A DNA stretch of 64,000 bases from Pseudomonas nicosulfuronedens (GTDB lineage Bacteria; Pseudomonadota; Gammaproteobacteria; Pseudomonadales; Pseudomonadaceae): contig NZ_SWDV01000004.1 in NCBI RefSeq assembly GCF_005877905.1, positions 62,001-126,000 of the forward strand, read 5' to 3'. The position numbers and the translations under genes are program-made. A model generated the notes under the pieces. It worked only from the letters and a program-made list of their open reading frames with translations, was not told the DNA's origin and searched no databases. Every line of letters begins with the position of its first letter. Position 1 is the first letter of the stretch. Of the stretch, positions 25,792-33,897 are shown piece after piece.

Positions 25792-28191
25792 TCAGGCCGG
25801 GAACAACACCCTCGCCACATCGCCGAAACGCTTGGCGAAATGCACCGTGATGCCTTCCTTCAGGTACTCCGGCAGTTCCTCGAAGTCCCCCCGGTTGGGC
25901 TCGGGCAGGATCAGTTCGAAGATCTTCTGCCGGCGCGCCGCGATGACCTTCTCGCGCACCCCGCCAATGGGCAGCACCTGGCCGGTGAGAGTCAGCTCGC
26001 CGGTCATGGCCACGCCTTTCTTCGGCGCCTGGTTGCGCGCCAGTGACAGCAGGGCGCTGGCCATGGTCACGCCGGCGCTGGGGCCGTCCTTGGGCGTGGC
26101 GCCCTCGGGCACGTGCAGGTGGACGAAGGCCTGGTCGAAGAAGGTCGACTCGCCGCCGTACTTCTTCAGGTTCGAGCTGATGTAGCTGTAGGCGATCTCC
26201 GCCGACTCCTTCATCACGTCGCCCAGTTGCCCGGTGAGCTTGAAGCCCCGGTTCAGCGTATGGATGCGCGTCGCCTCGATCGGCAGGGTCGCGCCGCCCA
26301 TGCTGGTCCAGGCCAGACCGGTGATCACGCCGACCCCGGAGAGTACCTGCTCGGTTCGGAACACCGGCATGCCCAGGTATTCCTCCAGGTCCTTGGCGCC
26401 GATCTTCACCACCGATTCCGGATCTTCCAGCAGCTTCATCACCGACTTGCGCACCAGCTTGCCGAGTACTTTCTCCAGTTGGCGCACGCCGGCTTCGCGG
26501 GCGTAGCCCTCGATCACCGCGCGCAGGGCCGCGTCGTTGATCGACAGGCGACTCTTCGGCACGCCAGCCTTTTCCAGCTGCTTGGGCCACAGGTGACGCT
26601 TGGCGATGGCCAGCTTCTCCTCGGCGATGTAGCCGGACAGGCGGATGACCTCCATGCGGTCCAGCAGCGGGCCGGGGATGGAGTCCAGGGTGTTGGCGGT
26701 GCAGACGAACAGTACCTTGGACAGGTCCAGGCGCAGGTCCAGGTAGTGGTCGAGGAACTCCACGTTCTGCTCCGGATCCAGCGTCTCCAGCAGCGCCGAG
26801 GCGGGGTCGCCCTGGTAGCTGCTGCCGAGCTTGTCGATCTCGTCGAGCATGATCACCGGGTTCATCACCTCGACGTCCTTCAGCGCCTGCACCAGCTTGC
26901 CGGGCAGGGCGCCGATGTAGGTGCGGCGGTGGCCCTTGATCTCGGCCTCGTCGCGCATGCCGCCGACGCTGAAGCGGTAGAACGGCCGCCCCAGGCTCTC
27001 GGCGATGGACTTGCCGATGCTGGTCTTGCCCACGCCGGGCGGGCCTACCAGCAGCACGATGGAGCCGGCGATCTCGCCCTTGAAGGTGCCGACCGCGAGG
27101 AATTCGAGGATGCGGTCCTTCACGTCTTCCAGGCCGGAGTGGTGCCGGTCGAGGACCTTGCGCGCATGTTTGAGGTCGAGCTTGTCGACGCCCATCAGGC
27201 CCCATGGCACGGAGGTCGCCCAGTCGAGGTAGTTGCGCGTGACGGCGTATTCCGGCGAGCCGGTCTCCAGGATCGACAGCTTGTTCAGTTCTTCATCGAT
27301 GCGCTTCTTCGCCTGGTCGGGCAGGGTCTTGCCTTCCAGGCGGGCGCGGAACTCATCGGAATCCGCGCTCTTGTCATCCTTGGTGATGCCCAGTTCCTGC
27401 TGGATGATCTTCAGCTGTTCCTGCAGGAAGAACTCGCGCTGGCGCTCGCCGATCTTGCGGTTGACCTCGGCGGACAGCTCCTTCTGCAGGCGCGCGACTT
27501 CCACTTCCTTGCGCAGCAGCGGCAGCACTTTTTCCATGCGCTTGAGCATCGGCACGGTGTCCAGCACGCCCTGCAGCTCGGCGCCGGGCGCGGTGGTCAG
27601 CGCGGCGGCGAAGTCGGTCAGCGGCGACGGATCGTTGGGGTTGAAGCGGTTGAGGTAGTTCTTCAGCTCTTCGCTGTACAGCGGGTTGAGCGGCAGCAGT
27701 TCCTTGATCGCGTTGATCAGGGCCATGCCGTAGGCCTTCACCTCGTCACTCGGGTCGTTGGGGGTGTGCGGGTATTCCACCTCCACCAGGAAGGGCGGGC
27801 GGTGGCGCTTGATCCAGCCGCGGATGCGTACGCGGGACAGGCCCTGGGCGACGAACTGCAGCTTGCCGCCTTCGCGGCTGGCGTGGTGCACGCGCACCAG
27901 GGTGCCGTGCTCGGGCAGGCTGTCCGGGTCGAAGTGGCGCGGGTCTTCCGGCGGGTTCTCCATGAAGAACAGCGCCAGGCTGTGGTGTTCGGTCTTGGCG
28001 ACCAGTTCCAGCGTCTCGGCCCACGGCTCCTCGTTGACGATCACCGGCAGCACCTGCGCCGGGAAGAACGGGCGGTTGTGGATCGGAATGACGTACACCG
28101 TGGTCGGCAGGTTCTGCCCCGGCAACACCAGCCCGGTGTTGCTGACCTCTTCGGCGCTATGGATATCGTGAATCTCGTCGTGGTCGCTCAT
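25792..28191 (-). CDS. asrA: AsrA, Lon-type ATP-dependent protease
   Basis: A 799-residue Lon-family protease. The N-terminal substrate domain (1-310) is followed by an AAA+ module with Walker A GPPGVGKT (about 381-388) and Walker B VIMLDEID. The protease domain has the Ser-Lys dyad at about S705 (DGPSAGV) and K748 (GGVREKVIAA). The first 35 residues, with HDEIHDIHSAEE, are not typical of the housekeeping Lon. This fits the second Lon-like protease of pseudomonads, PA0779/AsrA, linked to the heat-shock response to aminoglycosides. A sigma-32 type promoter lies just upstream. Confidence 0.9.
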   Translation of the reverse strand: MSDHDEIHDIHSAEEVSNTGLVLPGQNLPTTVYVIPIHNRPFFPAQVLPVIVNEEPWAETLELVAKTEHHSLALFFMENPPEDPRHFDPDSLPEHGTLVRVHHASREGGKLQFVAQGLSRVRIRGWIKRHRPPFLVEVEYPHTPNDPSDEVKAYGMALINAIKELLPLNPLYSEELKNYLNRFNPNDPSPLTDFAAALTTAPGAELQGVLDTVPMLKRMEKVLPLLRKEVEVARLQKELSAEVNRKIGERQREFFLQEQLKIIQQELGITKDDKSADSDEFRARLEGKTLPDQAKKRIDEELNKLSILETGSPEYAVTRNYLDWATSVPWGLMGVDKLDLKHARKVLDRHHSGLEDVKDRILEFLAVGTFKGEIAGSIVLLVGPPGVGKTSIGKSIAESLGRPFYRFSVGGMRDEAEIKGHRRTYIGALPGKLVQALKDVEVMNPVIMLDEIDKLGSSYQGDPASALLETLDPEQNVEFLDHYLDLRLDLSKVLFVCTANTLDSIPGPLLDRMEVIRLSGYIAEEKLAIAKRHLWPKQLEKAGVPKSRLSINDAALRAVIEGYAREAGVRQLEKVLGKLVRKSVMKLLEDPESVVKIGAKDLEEYLGMPVFRTEQVLSGVGVITGLAWTSMGGATLPIEATRIHTLNRGFKLTGQLGDVMKESAEIAYSYISSNLKKYGGESTFFDQAFVHLHVPEGATPKDGPSAGVTMASALLSLARNQAPKKGVAMTGELTLTGQVLPIGGVREKVIAARRQKIFELILPEPNRGDFEELPEYLKEGITVHFAKRFGDVARVLFPA

Positions 28192-28222
28192 GAGGCACCT
28201 GACTGATTGAACATGACAGTCT

Positions 28223-28250
28223 AGATGGGGAAACCGGCTCGGGGTTTCAA
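28223..28250 (-). promoter_or_regulatory. sigma-32 (RpoH) heat-shock promoter of asrA
   Basis: Read on the minus strand: TTGAAA, a 14-base spacer, then CCCCATCT. This is an almost perfect match to the heat-shock consensus (cTTGAAA, 11-16 bases, CCCCATnT). The -10 lies 32 bases before the asrA ATG. Confidence 0.85.
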
Positions 28251-28319
28251 TCCCATTGTTCGAAGGATGTGTCTGGGGATGTTGCGGTCGATTGTGGACG
28301 ACAGGAGCTTAGGAACGGA

Positions 28320-29114
28320 TTAGCGACGCGGCCGCAGGAAATCGCTGGGCGGCCGGCCGAACTGGCGGCTGAACATGGCGCTGAAGGCGCTGGGCGTGCT
28401 GTAGCCCACTTCCAGCGCCACGCTCAGCACGCTCTCGCCCAGGGCCAGGCGCTCCAGCGCGGCCAGCAGGCGTGCCTGTTGGCGCCATTGGCCGAAGGTC
28501 AGCCCGGTCTCGGCGCAGAACCAGCGTTGCACCGTCTTGCTGTCGACGCTCAGCCGGGCGGCCCAGTCGGTGAGGCTGGCATGGTCGCCGGGCTGGGATT
28601 GGATGGCCTGGCACAGCGCACGCAGGCGCGGATGGGCGGGCAGGGGCAGGTGCAGTGGCAGCATGGGGTCTTCGCGCAGTTCATCGAGCATCAGGCCGAG
28701 AACGCGGCCGTCGCGGGAGTCCGGGGTGACCTCGCCGCTGATCGACAGCGCCGCCAGGATCAATTCCCGCAGCAGCGGCGAGACCGCCAGTACGCAGCAG
28801 TCCGCAGGCAGGTGTGGGGCGCTGCCCGGCTCCACATAAAGGGTGCGCACCTGCACGTCGCCGACCATGCGCGTCCAGTGTTCCACTCCGCCGGGTATCC
28901 ACAGGCCACGGTTGTCCGGCACCACCCACTGGCCGCTGGCGCTGCCCACCACCAGTACGCCACGGACGGCGTAGAGCAACTGCGCACGGTGATGGCTGTG
29001 CGCGGGCACTTGATGGCCATCGGGGAAGTCCAGGGCGATGGCCGCCACCGGGCTGGCGGCCCGTTCGTCACCGTGGTTTTCCAGCGGTTGGGGCGGAATG
29101 TCCTTTTTGCGCAT
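28320..29114 (-). CDS. AraC-family regulator with cupin sensor
   Basis: A 264-residue transcription regulator. The N-terminal cupin (HQVPAHSHHRAQLLYAVRG, then GLWIPGGVEHW) could bind a metal or small ligand. The C-terminal half has two helix-turn-helix units: SLTDWAARLSVDSKTVQRWFCAETG and SVLSVALEVGYSTPSAFSAMFSRQFG. It is divergent from a DUF815 ATPase gene across 83 bases and may control it. The ligand is unknown; similar regulators often sit next to exporters, which is not the case here. Confidence 0.88.
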   Translation of the reverse strand: MRKKDIPPQPLENHGDERAASPVAAIALDFPDGHQVPAHSHHRAQLLYAVRGVLVVGSASGQWVVPDNRGLWIPGGVEHWTRMVGDVQVRTLYVEPGSAPHLPADCCVLAVSPLLRELILAALSISGEVTPDSRDGRVLGLMLDELREDPMLPLHLPLPAHPRLRALCQAIQSQPGDHASLTDWAARLSVDSKTVQRWFCAETGLTFGQWRQQARLLAALERLALGESVLSVALEVGYSTPSAFSAMFSRQFGRPPSDFLRPRR

Positions 29115-29197
29115 CTGGATGCCTGTTTGTCGTTAGACGACCACTTTCCTCCATCGTTAGGCTGCTGAACAGTCCCCTCTGCCTCGATGATCCCGCC

Positions 29198-30061
29198 ATG
29201 AACGACATGTCCCTGATCGCCGAGCAACTGGCCCGAATCGCCCGGTTGCTCGAACAATCCCTGCCTGCGCGCGCCGAGCTGGCGCTGGACGAAGACGCCA
29301 TCGCCCATCTCTGGGAGTACCGCCAGGGCCAGCCGCGCCTGACGCCGGTGATCGAGCCGGCGCTGATTGCCTTCGATGACCTGCGCAATGTCGACCGGCA
29401 GAAGGCGCTGATCGAGCAGAACACCCGCCAGTTCGTTTCCGGCCGCCCGGCCAACAACGTGCTGCTGACCGGCGCCCGCGGTACCGGCAAGAGCTCGCTG
29501 GTGAAGGCTTGCCTGCATGCCTTCCACGCCGAGGGACTGCGCCTGATCGAGGTGGACAAGGAACACCTGGCCGACCTGCCGCAGATCATCGACCTGCTGC
29601 GTCATCGCCAGGAGCGCTTCATCCTGTTCTGCGACGACCTCTCGTTCGAGGATGGCGAGACCGGCTACAAGGGCCTGAAGACTGTGCTCGATGGCTCGGT
29701 CGCCGGGCAGTCCGGCAATGTGCTGATCTACGCCACGTCGAACCGCCGCCATCTGCTGGCCGAACGCGCCGAGGACAACCTGTCGTTCCAGCGCAGCGAG
29801 AGCGGCGAGTTGCACCCCGGCGAGGCGGTGGAGGAGAAGATCTCGCTCTCCGAGCGTTTCGGTCTGTGGATATCTTTCTATGCCTTCAGCCAGGAACAGT
29901 ACCTTGAGGCGGTCGCGCGCTGGCTGGAGTACCACGGCCTGGGCGGTGTGCAACAGGACGAGTGGGAACAGGCGGCGATCCGCTGGGCGACCCATCGCGG
30001 GTCGCGGTCCGGGCGGATCGCTGCGCAATTCGCCCGGGATTACGCCGGGCGTCGGCCGTAG
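29198..30061 (+). CDS. DUF815 AAA+ ATPase
   Basis: A 287-residue ATPase of the DUF815 family. Walker A is LLTGARGTGKSSLVKA (about 87-102) and Walker B is ERFILFCDDLSFEDGE. A sensor region LIYATSNRRHLL and an SLSERFGLWISF segment follow, both conserved in this family. The physiological role is unknown. The ATG at 29198 starts MNDMSLIAEQL; the frame stays open much further upstream, opposite the AraC gene, but has no coding character there. It ends 6 bases from the convergent TonB receptor gene. Confidence 0.85.
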   Translation: MNDMSLIAEQLARIARLLEQSLPARAELALDEDAIAHLWEYRQGQPRLTPVIEPALIAFDDLRNVDRQKALIEQNTRQFVSGRPANNVLLTGARGTGKSSLVKACLHAFHAEGLRLIEVDKEHLADLPQIIDLLRHRQERFILFCDDLSFEDGETGYKGLKTVLDGSVAGQSGNVLIYATSNRRHLLAERAEDNLSFQRSESGELHPGEAVEEKISLSERFGLWISFYAFSQEQYLEAVARWLEYHGLGGVQQDEWEQAAIRWATHRGSRSGRIAAQFARDYAGRRP

Positions 30062-30067
30062 CTCAGG

Positions 30068-32116
30068 TCAGAAGGCGACCTTCACTCCCGCCTGGATACC
30101 TCGACCACCGGCCGGCACGCTGTCGCGCAGGATCGAACTGGCGTAGCGCACGGTCTGGTTGGTCAGGTTCTCGCCCTTGACGAAGGCCAGCCAGCGGCTG
30201 TCGCCCAGGTCGAATCGGTAGCCAACGCTGGCGCCGAGAGTGGTATAGCCGTCGGTGCGCAGTTCGTTCTCCGGCACGCGGTTCTGGTCGGCGGCGTATT
30301 CCACGTCAACCCGTGCCTGCCACTGTTGCAGTTCCCACAGCAGTGCGCTGTTCAGGCGTAGCGGGGCGATGCGCGGCAGGGCTTCGCCGGTATCCTTGTT
30401 CTTGGCGCGGGTGTAGTCGCCGGAGAGCTCCAGGTCGAAGCGGCCGTAGGGACTGTCCAGCAGGTGGATGCGGTCCTGCGCCTCGACGCCGTAGAAGTCC
30501 GCCTTCACGCCGCTGTAGAGGTACTCGGGCAGCGCCTCGTCGTCGCCGGCATCCACCACGGCGCCTTCCTCGTCGCGATAGCGCCCGCTGGCCAGCAGGC
30601 CGATGTAGTTGGAGAAGCGGCTGTAGAACACACCGACGCTGCCCTTGTGGCGGCCGTTGTCGAAGCGCAGGGCGAGGTCGGTGGAGACGGCTTTTTCCTT
30701 GCTTGCGTCGGCATCGCCCACTTCATAGGTGCCGGTAGCGGCGTGGGCGCCGTTGGCATACAGCTCGTAGAAGGTCGGTGCCCGCTCGGTGTAGGCCAGG
30801 GTGCCCGCCAGCGACCAGATCGAAGTCAGCTTGTACACCGCGCCCGTGGACAGGCTGCCGGCGGTGAAGCTGCGCGAACCGTCATTCTCGGCGAAGCGCT
30901 CGTTGTCCTTGGCGTTGGGCTCGATGCGAGTGTGCTCGGCGCGTCCGCCCAGGTTCAGCGCCAGGCGTTCGGTGGCTTGCCAGTTCTCGAGGAAGAACAG
31001 TGCGGCGCTGTCAGTCTCGGTATGCGGCACGAAGGCTTCTTCGCCAAGCGCGGAGAAGCGGCTGTTGGCGATCTGCGCGCCGACCACGCCGTCCAGTGGC
31101 CCGATGGGTTTGTGCCGGGCCTCGATGCGTGCCTCGTAACCGTCGTTCTTGAAGGTGGTGCCGGTTTCGCCGTCCTCGATCTCCTTGTGCTGGTACTCGG
31201 TGTAGGCCGCGTCCAGCTTCACCGAGCTGAAGGGGCCGTCGAGGTCGCGGACTTCCGAGGCGAAGGCATAGCGATCCTGCTGCATCTTCAGACGCACGTC
31301 GTCTTCGGCGGGCGAGCCGTAGTTGCTGTCGTAGCCGCTGTAGGAGAGGCCGGCATAGCCATGATCCCAGTGGTAGCTGCCGCCAATGGCGCCACTGTCC
31401 TGGCGGCCGTCGCTGTTGTTCACGCGGTGCCTGGAGTCGTCGCCATCGGTCTGGCGCTGGCGTGACGAGTGGGCATAGCCGGGGATGCGCAGGTCGTTGA
31501 ATTCGCGGGAGCCGGCGTCCAGGTGCAGGGCGAAGGTGCCGTCGCCGGCTTCCAGCGCGCCGGCGGCGCTGCGGGTGGTATCCGAGCCGCCGTAGCGCAG
31601 CTCGCCCTGGCCGTGGATGCCGTCCACTGGTTCGCTGGGGATGCGGTTGTCGAAGCTGTTGACCACACCGCCGATGGCGTTGCCGCCGTAGAGCAGGGCG
31701 GCCGGGCCGCGCACGACTTCGATGCGTTCGACCACGTTGGGGTCTTCCGGCACGGCGTGGTCGTAGGACAGCGAGGAGGCATCCAGCGCGCCCACGCCAT
31801 TGCGCAGGATGCGGATGCGATCACCGTCCATGCCACGGATTACCGGGCGGCTGGCGCCGGGGCCGAACCAGGTGGAGGAAACGCCGGGCGTCCCGTTGAG
31901 GGTTTCACCCAGGCTGCCTTTCTGCCGCAGGGTCAGCTCGTCGCCCGACAATACGCTGCTGGGGGCAGCTGGCGAGGCGTCTCCCAGCGGGTTGGCGGTG
32001 ATCACCTGGGGCGCAAGTTCCGTGGGGGCGGCATCGGCCAGCGAGGGCGCACCGGCGCACAGGGCCAGGCCCAGCGGTGCTAGACGCCAGCGCGGGCGGG
32101 AAAGGGATGGGGGCAT
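30068..32116 (-). CDS. TonB-dependent receptor, ZnuD-like (zinc uptake)
   Basis: A 682-residue outer-membrane receptor. After a signal peptide (to about residue 29), the plug domain shows TELAPQVITANPLGD, VIRGMDGDRIRILRNG and VVRGPAALLYGGNAIGGVV. The barrel has a His/Asp/Glu-rich loop set (DGDDSRHRVNNSDGRQD) and ends in the terminal phenylalanine GVKVAF. The architecture fits ZnuD, and the P. aeruginosa counterpart (PA0781) is known to be Zur-controlled. A Zur-like box lies about 97 bases upstream. It probably takes up zinc or a zinc complex under limitation. Confidence 0.85.
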   Translation of the reverse strand: MPPSLSRPRWRLAPLGLALCAGAPSLADAAPTELAPQVITANPLGDASPAAPSSVLSGDELTLRQKGSLGETLNGTPGVSSTWFGPGASRPVIRGMDGDRIRILRNGVGALDASSLSYDHAVPEDPNVVERIEVVRGPAALLYGGNAIGGVVNSFDNRIPSEPVDGIHGQGELRYGGSDTTRSAAGALEAGDGTFALHLDAGSREFNDLRIPGYAHSSRQRQTDGDDSRHRVNNSDGRQDSGAIGGSYHWDHGYAGLSYSGYDSNYGSPAEDDVRLKMQQDRYAFASEVRDLDGPFSSVKLDAAYTEYQHKEIEDGETGTTFKNDGYEARIEARHKPIGPLDGVVGAQIANSRFSALGEEAFVPHTETDSAALFFLENWQATERLALNLGGRAEHTRIEPNAKDNERFAENDGSRSFTAGSLSTGAVYKLTSIWSLAGTLAYTERAPTFYELYANGAHAATGTYEVGDADASKEKAVSTDLALRFDNGRHKGSVGVFYSRFSNYIGLLASGRYRDEEGAVVDAGDDEALPEYLYSGVKADFYGVEAQDRIHLLDSPYGRFDLELSGDYTRAKNKDTGEALPRIAPLRLNSALLWELQQWQARVDVEYAADQNRVPENELRTDGYTTLGASVGYRFDLGDSRWLAFVKGENLTNQTVRYASSILRDSVPAGGRGIQAGVKVAF

Positions 32117-32212
32117 GACGAACTCCTGGTTTTTCTTCTGGCAAAACGACCCCCTCCCAAGTGGTCAGGGATACGCCAGGCGGCGGGGAGGGGAAACTGG
32201 AATGTGTTATTT

Positions 32213-32225
32213 GTTATAACATAAC
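32213..32225 (-). promoter_or_regulatory. Zur-like box upstream of the TonB receptor
   Basis: GTTAT-AAC-ATAAC is a perfect inverted repeat in a strongly AT-rich island (about 32200-32235) that contrasts with the GC-rich surroundings. It matches the core of the gammaproteobacterial Zur operator (GTTATA-n-TATAAC type). An extra GTTAT half site lies at 32206. Confidence 0.75.
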
Positions 32226-32364
32226 ATATCTATCAGTTAGCAAGACTTTCCGGCTTAGATGCTTTGGTGCTTTCATGTCCTTGGAGTTGCGCCCGGTTGC
32301 ACCTGTGCGCTGGGCAGGGCTGGCCGAATCCCGTACCATGCTCAAAATTTGATCAGTTCGAGCC

Positions 32365-33114
32365 ATGTTCGATACCCGCCTCGCCACGCTGTCCGACCAG
32401 ACCGACCAGCACGCCCATGACCATCACCAGTTGGTGATGTCCCTGAGCGGCCGCGCGGAATTCGAGATCGGCGGCGCTGGTGGCGAGGTCTGCCGCATGC
32501 GCGCCTGCCTGGTGCCGGGGGATGTAGGCCACGAGTTCGCCGGGCTGGGCGACAACCGCATGTTGATCGTCGACCTCGATGAAACCGGTGCCGCCGAACA
32601 GGACCGCGAACTGTTGGCGCGGCTGTTCGAGGTGCCGCGCTACCCGACCCTGGATGCGGATTTCCAGCATCTGCTCAGCTACGCCGGAGCGGAGATCGCT
32701 CGTTACGGTGGTGATCCTCTGCTCGCTCGCGCCCTGGGGGGCGTGCTACTAAGGGCATTGCACCTGCGTCTGTTCGGCGAGGACCGCGCGCCGCACAACG
32801 GGCCGCTGGACCTGGAGCGGCTGGACAGCTACATCGCCGATCACCTTTCCCGGCGCATCAGCGTGGCCGAATTGGCGCAGGTCGCCTGCCTGAGCCCCAG
32901 TCACTTCCATGCGCAGTTCAAGGATCGCGTCGGCCTGACGCCGCACCAGTATCTGCTGCGCCAACGACTGGACCGCGCCGCGCGCCTGCTGCGGGAATCC
33001 GATCTGCCGTTGGTCGGCGTCGCCGGGGAATGCGGTTTCTCCAGCCAGAGCGCGTTGACCACGGCGATGCGCCGTTACCTGGGCTTGACCCCGGGCAGCC
33101 TGCGCCGCTCTTGA
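32365..33114 (+). CDS. pruR: AraC-family regulator, PruR-like
   Basis: A 249-residue AraC-family activator. The N-terminal part is a small cupin (DQHAHDHHQLVMSLSGRAEF, then VPGDVGHEFAG). The C-terminal domain has both helix-turn-helix units (ISVAELAQVACLSPSHFHAQF and PLVGVAGECGFSSQSALTTAM). Its place beside the ZnuD-like gene and ahead of putP fits PruR (PA0780), which activates proline utilisation genes in P. aeruginosa. The name is from context and layout. Unlike P. aeruginosa, no putA follows. Confidence 0.75.
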   Translation: MFDTRLATLSDQTDQHAHDHHQLVMSLSGRAEFEIGGAGGEVCRMRACLVPGDVGHEFAGLGDNRMLIVDLDETGAAEQDRELLARLFEVPRYPTLDADFQHLLSYAGAEIARYGGDPLLARALGGVLLRALHLRLFGEDRAPHNGPLDLERLDSYIADHLSRRISVAELAQVACLSPSHFHAQFKDRVGLTPHQYLLRQRLDRAARLLRESDLPLVGVAGECGFSSQSALTTAMRRYLGLTPGSLRRS

Positions 33115-33897
33115 ATCCGCTAGCCTGCGTCACCCCTGATTGCTGATCGAATGGTCAATTGTCGACCTGTGGGTGCCGGAGTCTTTTGCAAGAACTCCAG
33201 AGCTTTCAGCAAGAATTTCGCAGGGTGCAACCCATAGAGTCCGCCCACCGCGTTGCTGGTGTTCCAAGGTGCAACCCGGTCAGACCAAGAACAACAGCCA
33301 GCTCGATACGCGGGAGGGGCAGCATGCCCATCACCGGTTTTGTCTTTGCCTGTAGCGCGCCCGCACCTGGCCGCATACACCTCTCCACGGCCCGGCCTGC
33401 AGTGCCCGCCCGTGGCCTTGCGCCGTCACCGGTCGGGCCGGTGCAACCGCATCGCCCACTTTCTGTACAATCCGCGCCCTCGCGCGCCGGCCACCCCCTG
33501 CCGCACCTCCCTGCGCGCATGAACACAGTTTCGAATCGCTCCGGCCAGCAGGGCCGCCTGTCCGCAGGGCGGCGCGCGTTGCATTGCCGGGGTGCTGGCG
33601 CCCATTCCGGCGCCTGAAGGATCACCGGGCACAGCCCGGGAAACGGCCCGCACCTCGCTCACCGGCGAAGGCGGGACGGAGGTCGCCGTGGTGAGACGGT
33701 GGCTGCAGGAAGGCGCCAGCAAGGACGAGGGCGTGCCTGCGTCGGGATGCGTAGCGGTTCGGTGCCGGATGGCGCCACGCGCAACCCGGTTTGCTGTGAG
33801 CAAGCGCTAACCGGTCGGCGTCAACAGCGCCGACTGTCAGTCAAGGGTCCGCGATACCCCGCGAACCTGGATAAAAACAAGCTGTAGGGGAGTCCCC
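33115..33897 (+). ncRNA. gene-free, highly structured region ahead of putP (candidate leader RNA or sRNA)
   Basis: No supportable gene lies in these 783 bases. Three copies of GGTGCAACC (33224, 33268, 33440) precede a -10 like TACAAT (33466-33471). Beyond it, several perfect hairpins follow: 33597-33614, 33625-33639, 33658-33695, 33761-33776 and 33814-33834. Eight GGA triplets fall between 33619 and 33769, and one hairpin loop is exactly GGAT, as in RsmA/CsrA-binding RNAs. An RNA starting near 33478 would run about 420 bases to putP. The RNA call is inference; I recognise no known family. Confidence 0.4.

Noticed and set aside
26113-28206. Long open frame (about 700 codons) on the plus strand opposite asrA
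   Set aside because: It mirrors the codon pattern of a clear Lon-family gene in high-GC DNA and has low-complexity V/A/Q/H-rich composition with no family motif.
33500-33890. Small open frames before putP as genes
   Set aside because: They lack ribosome sites and family motifs and overlap strong hairpins.
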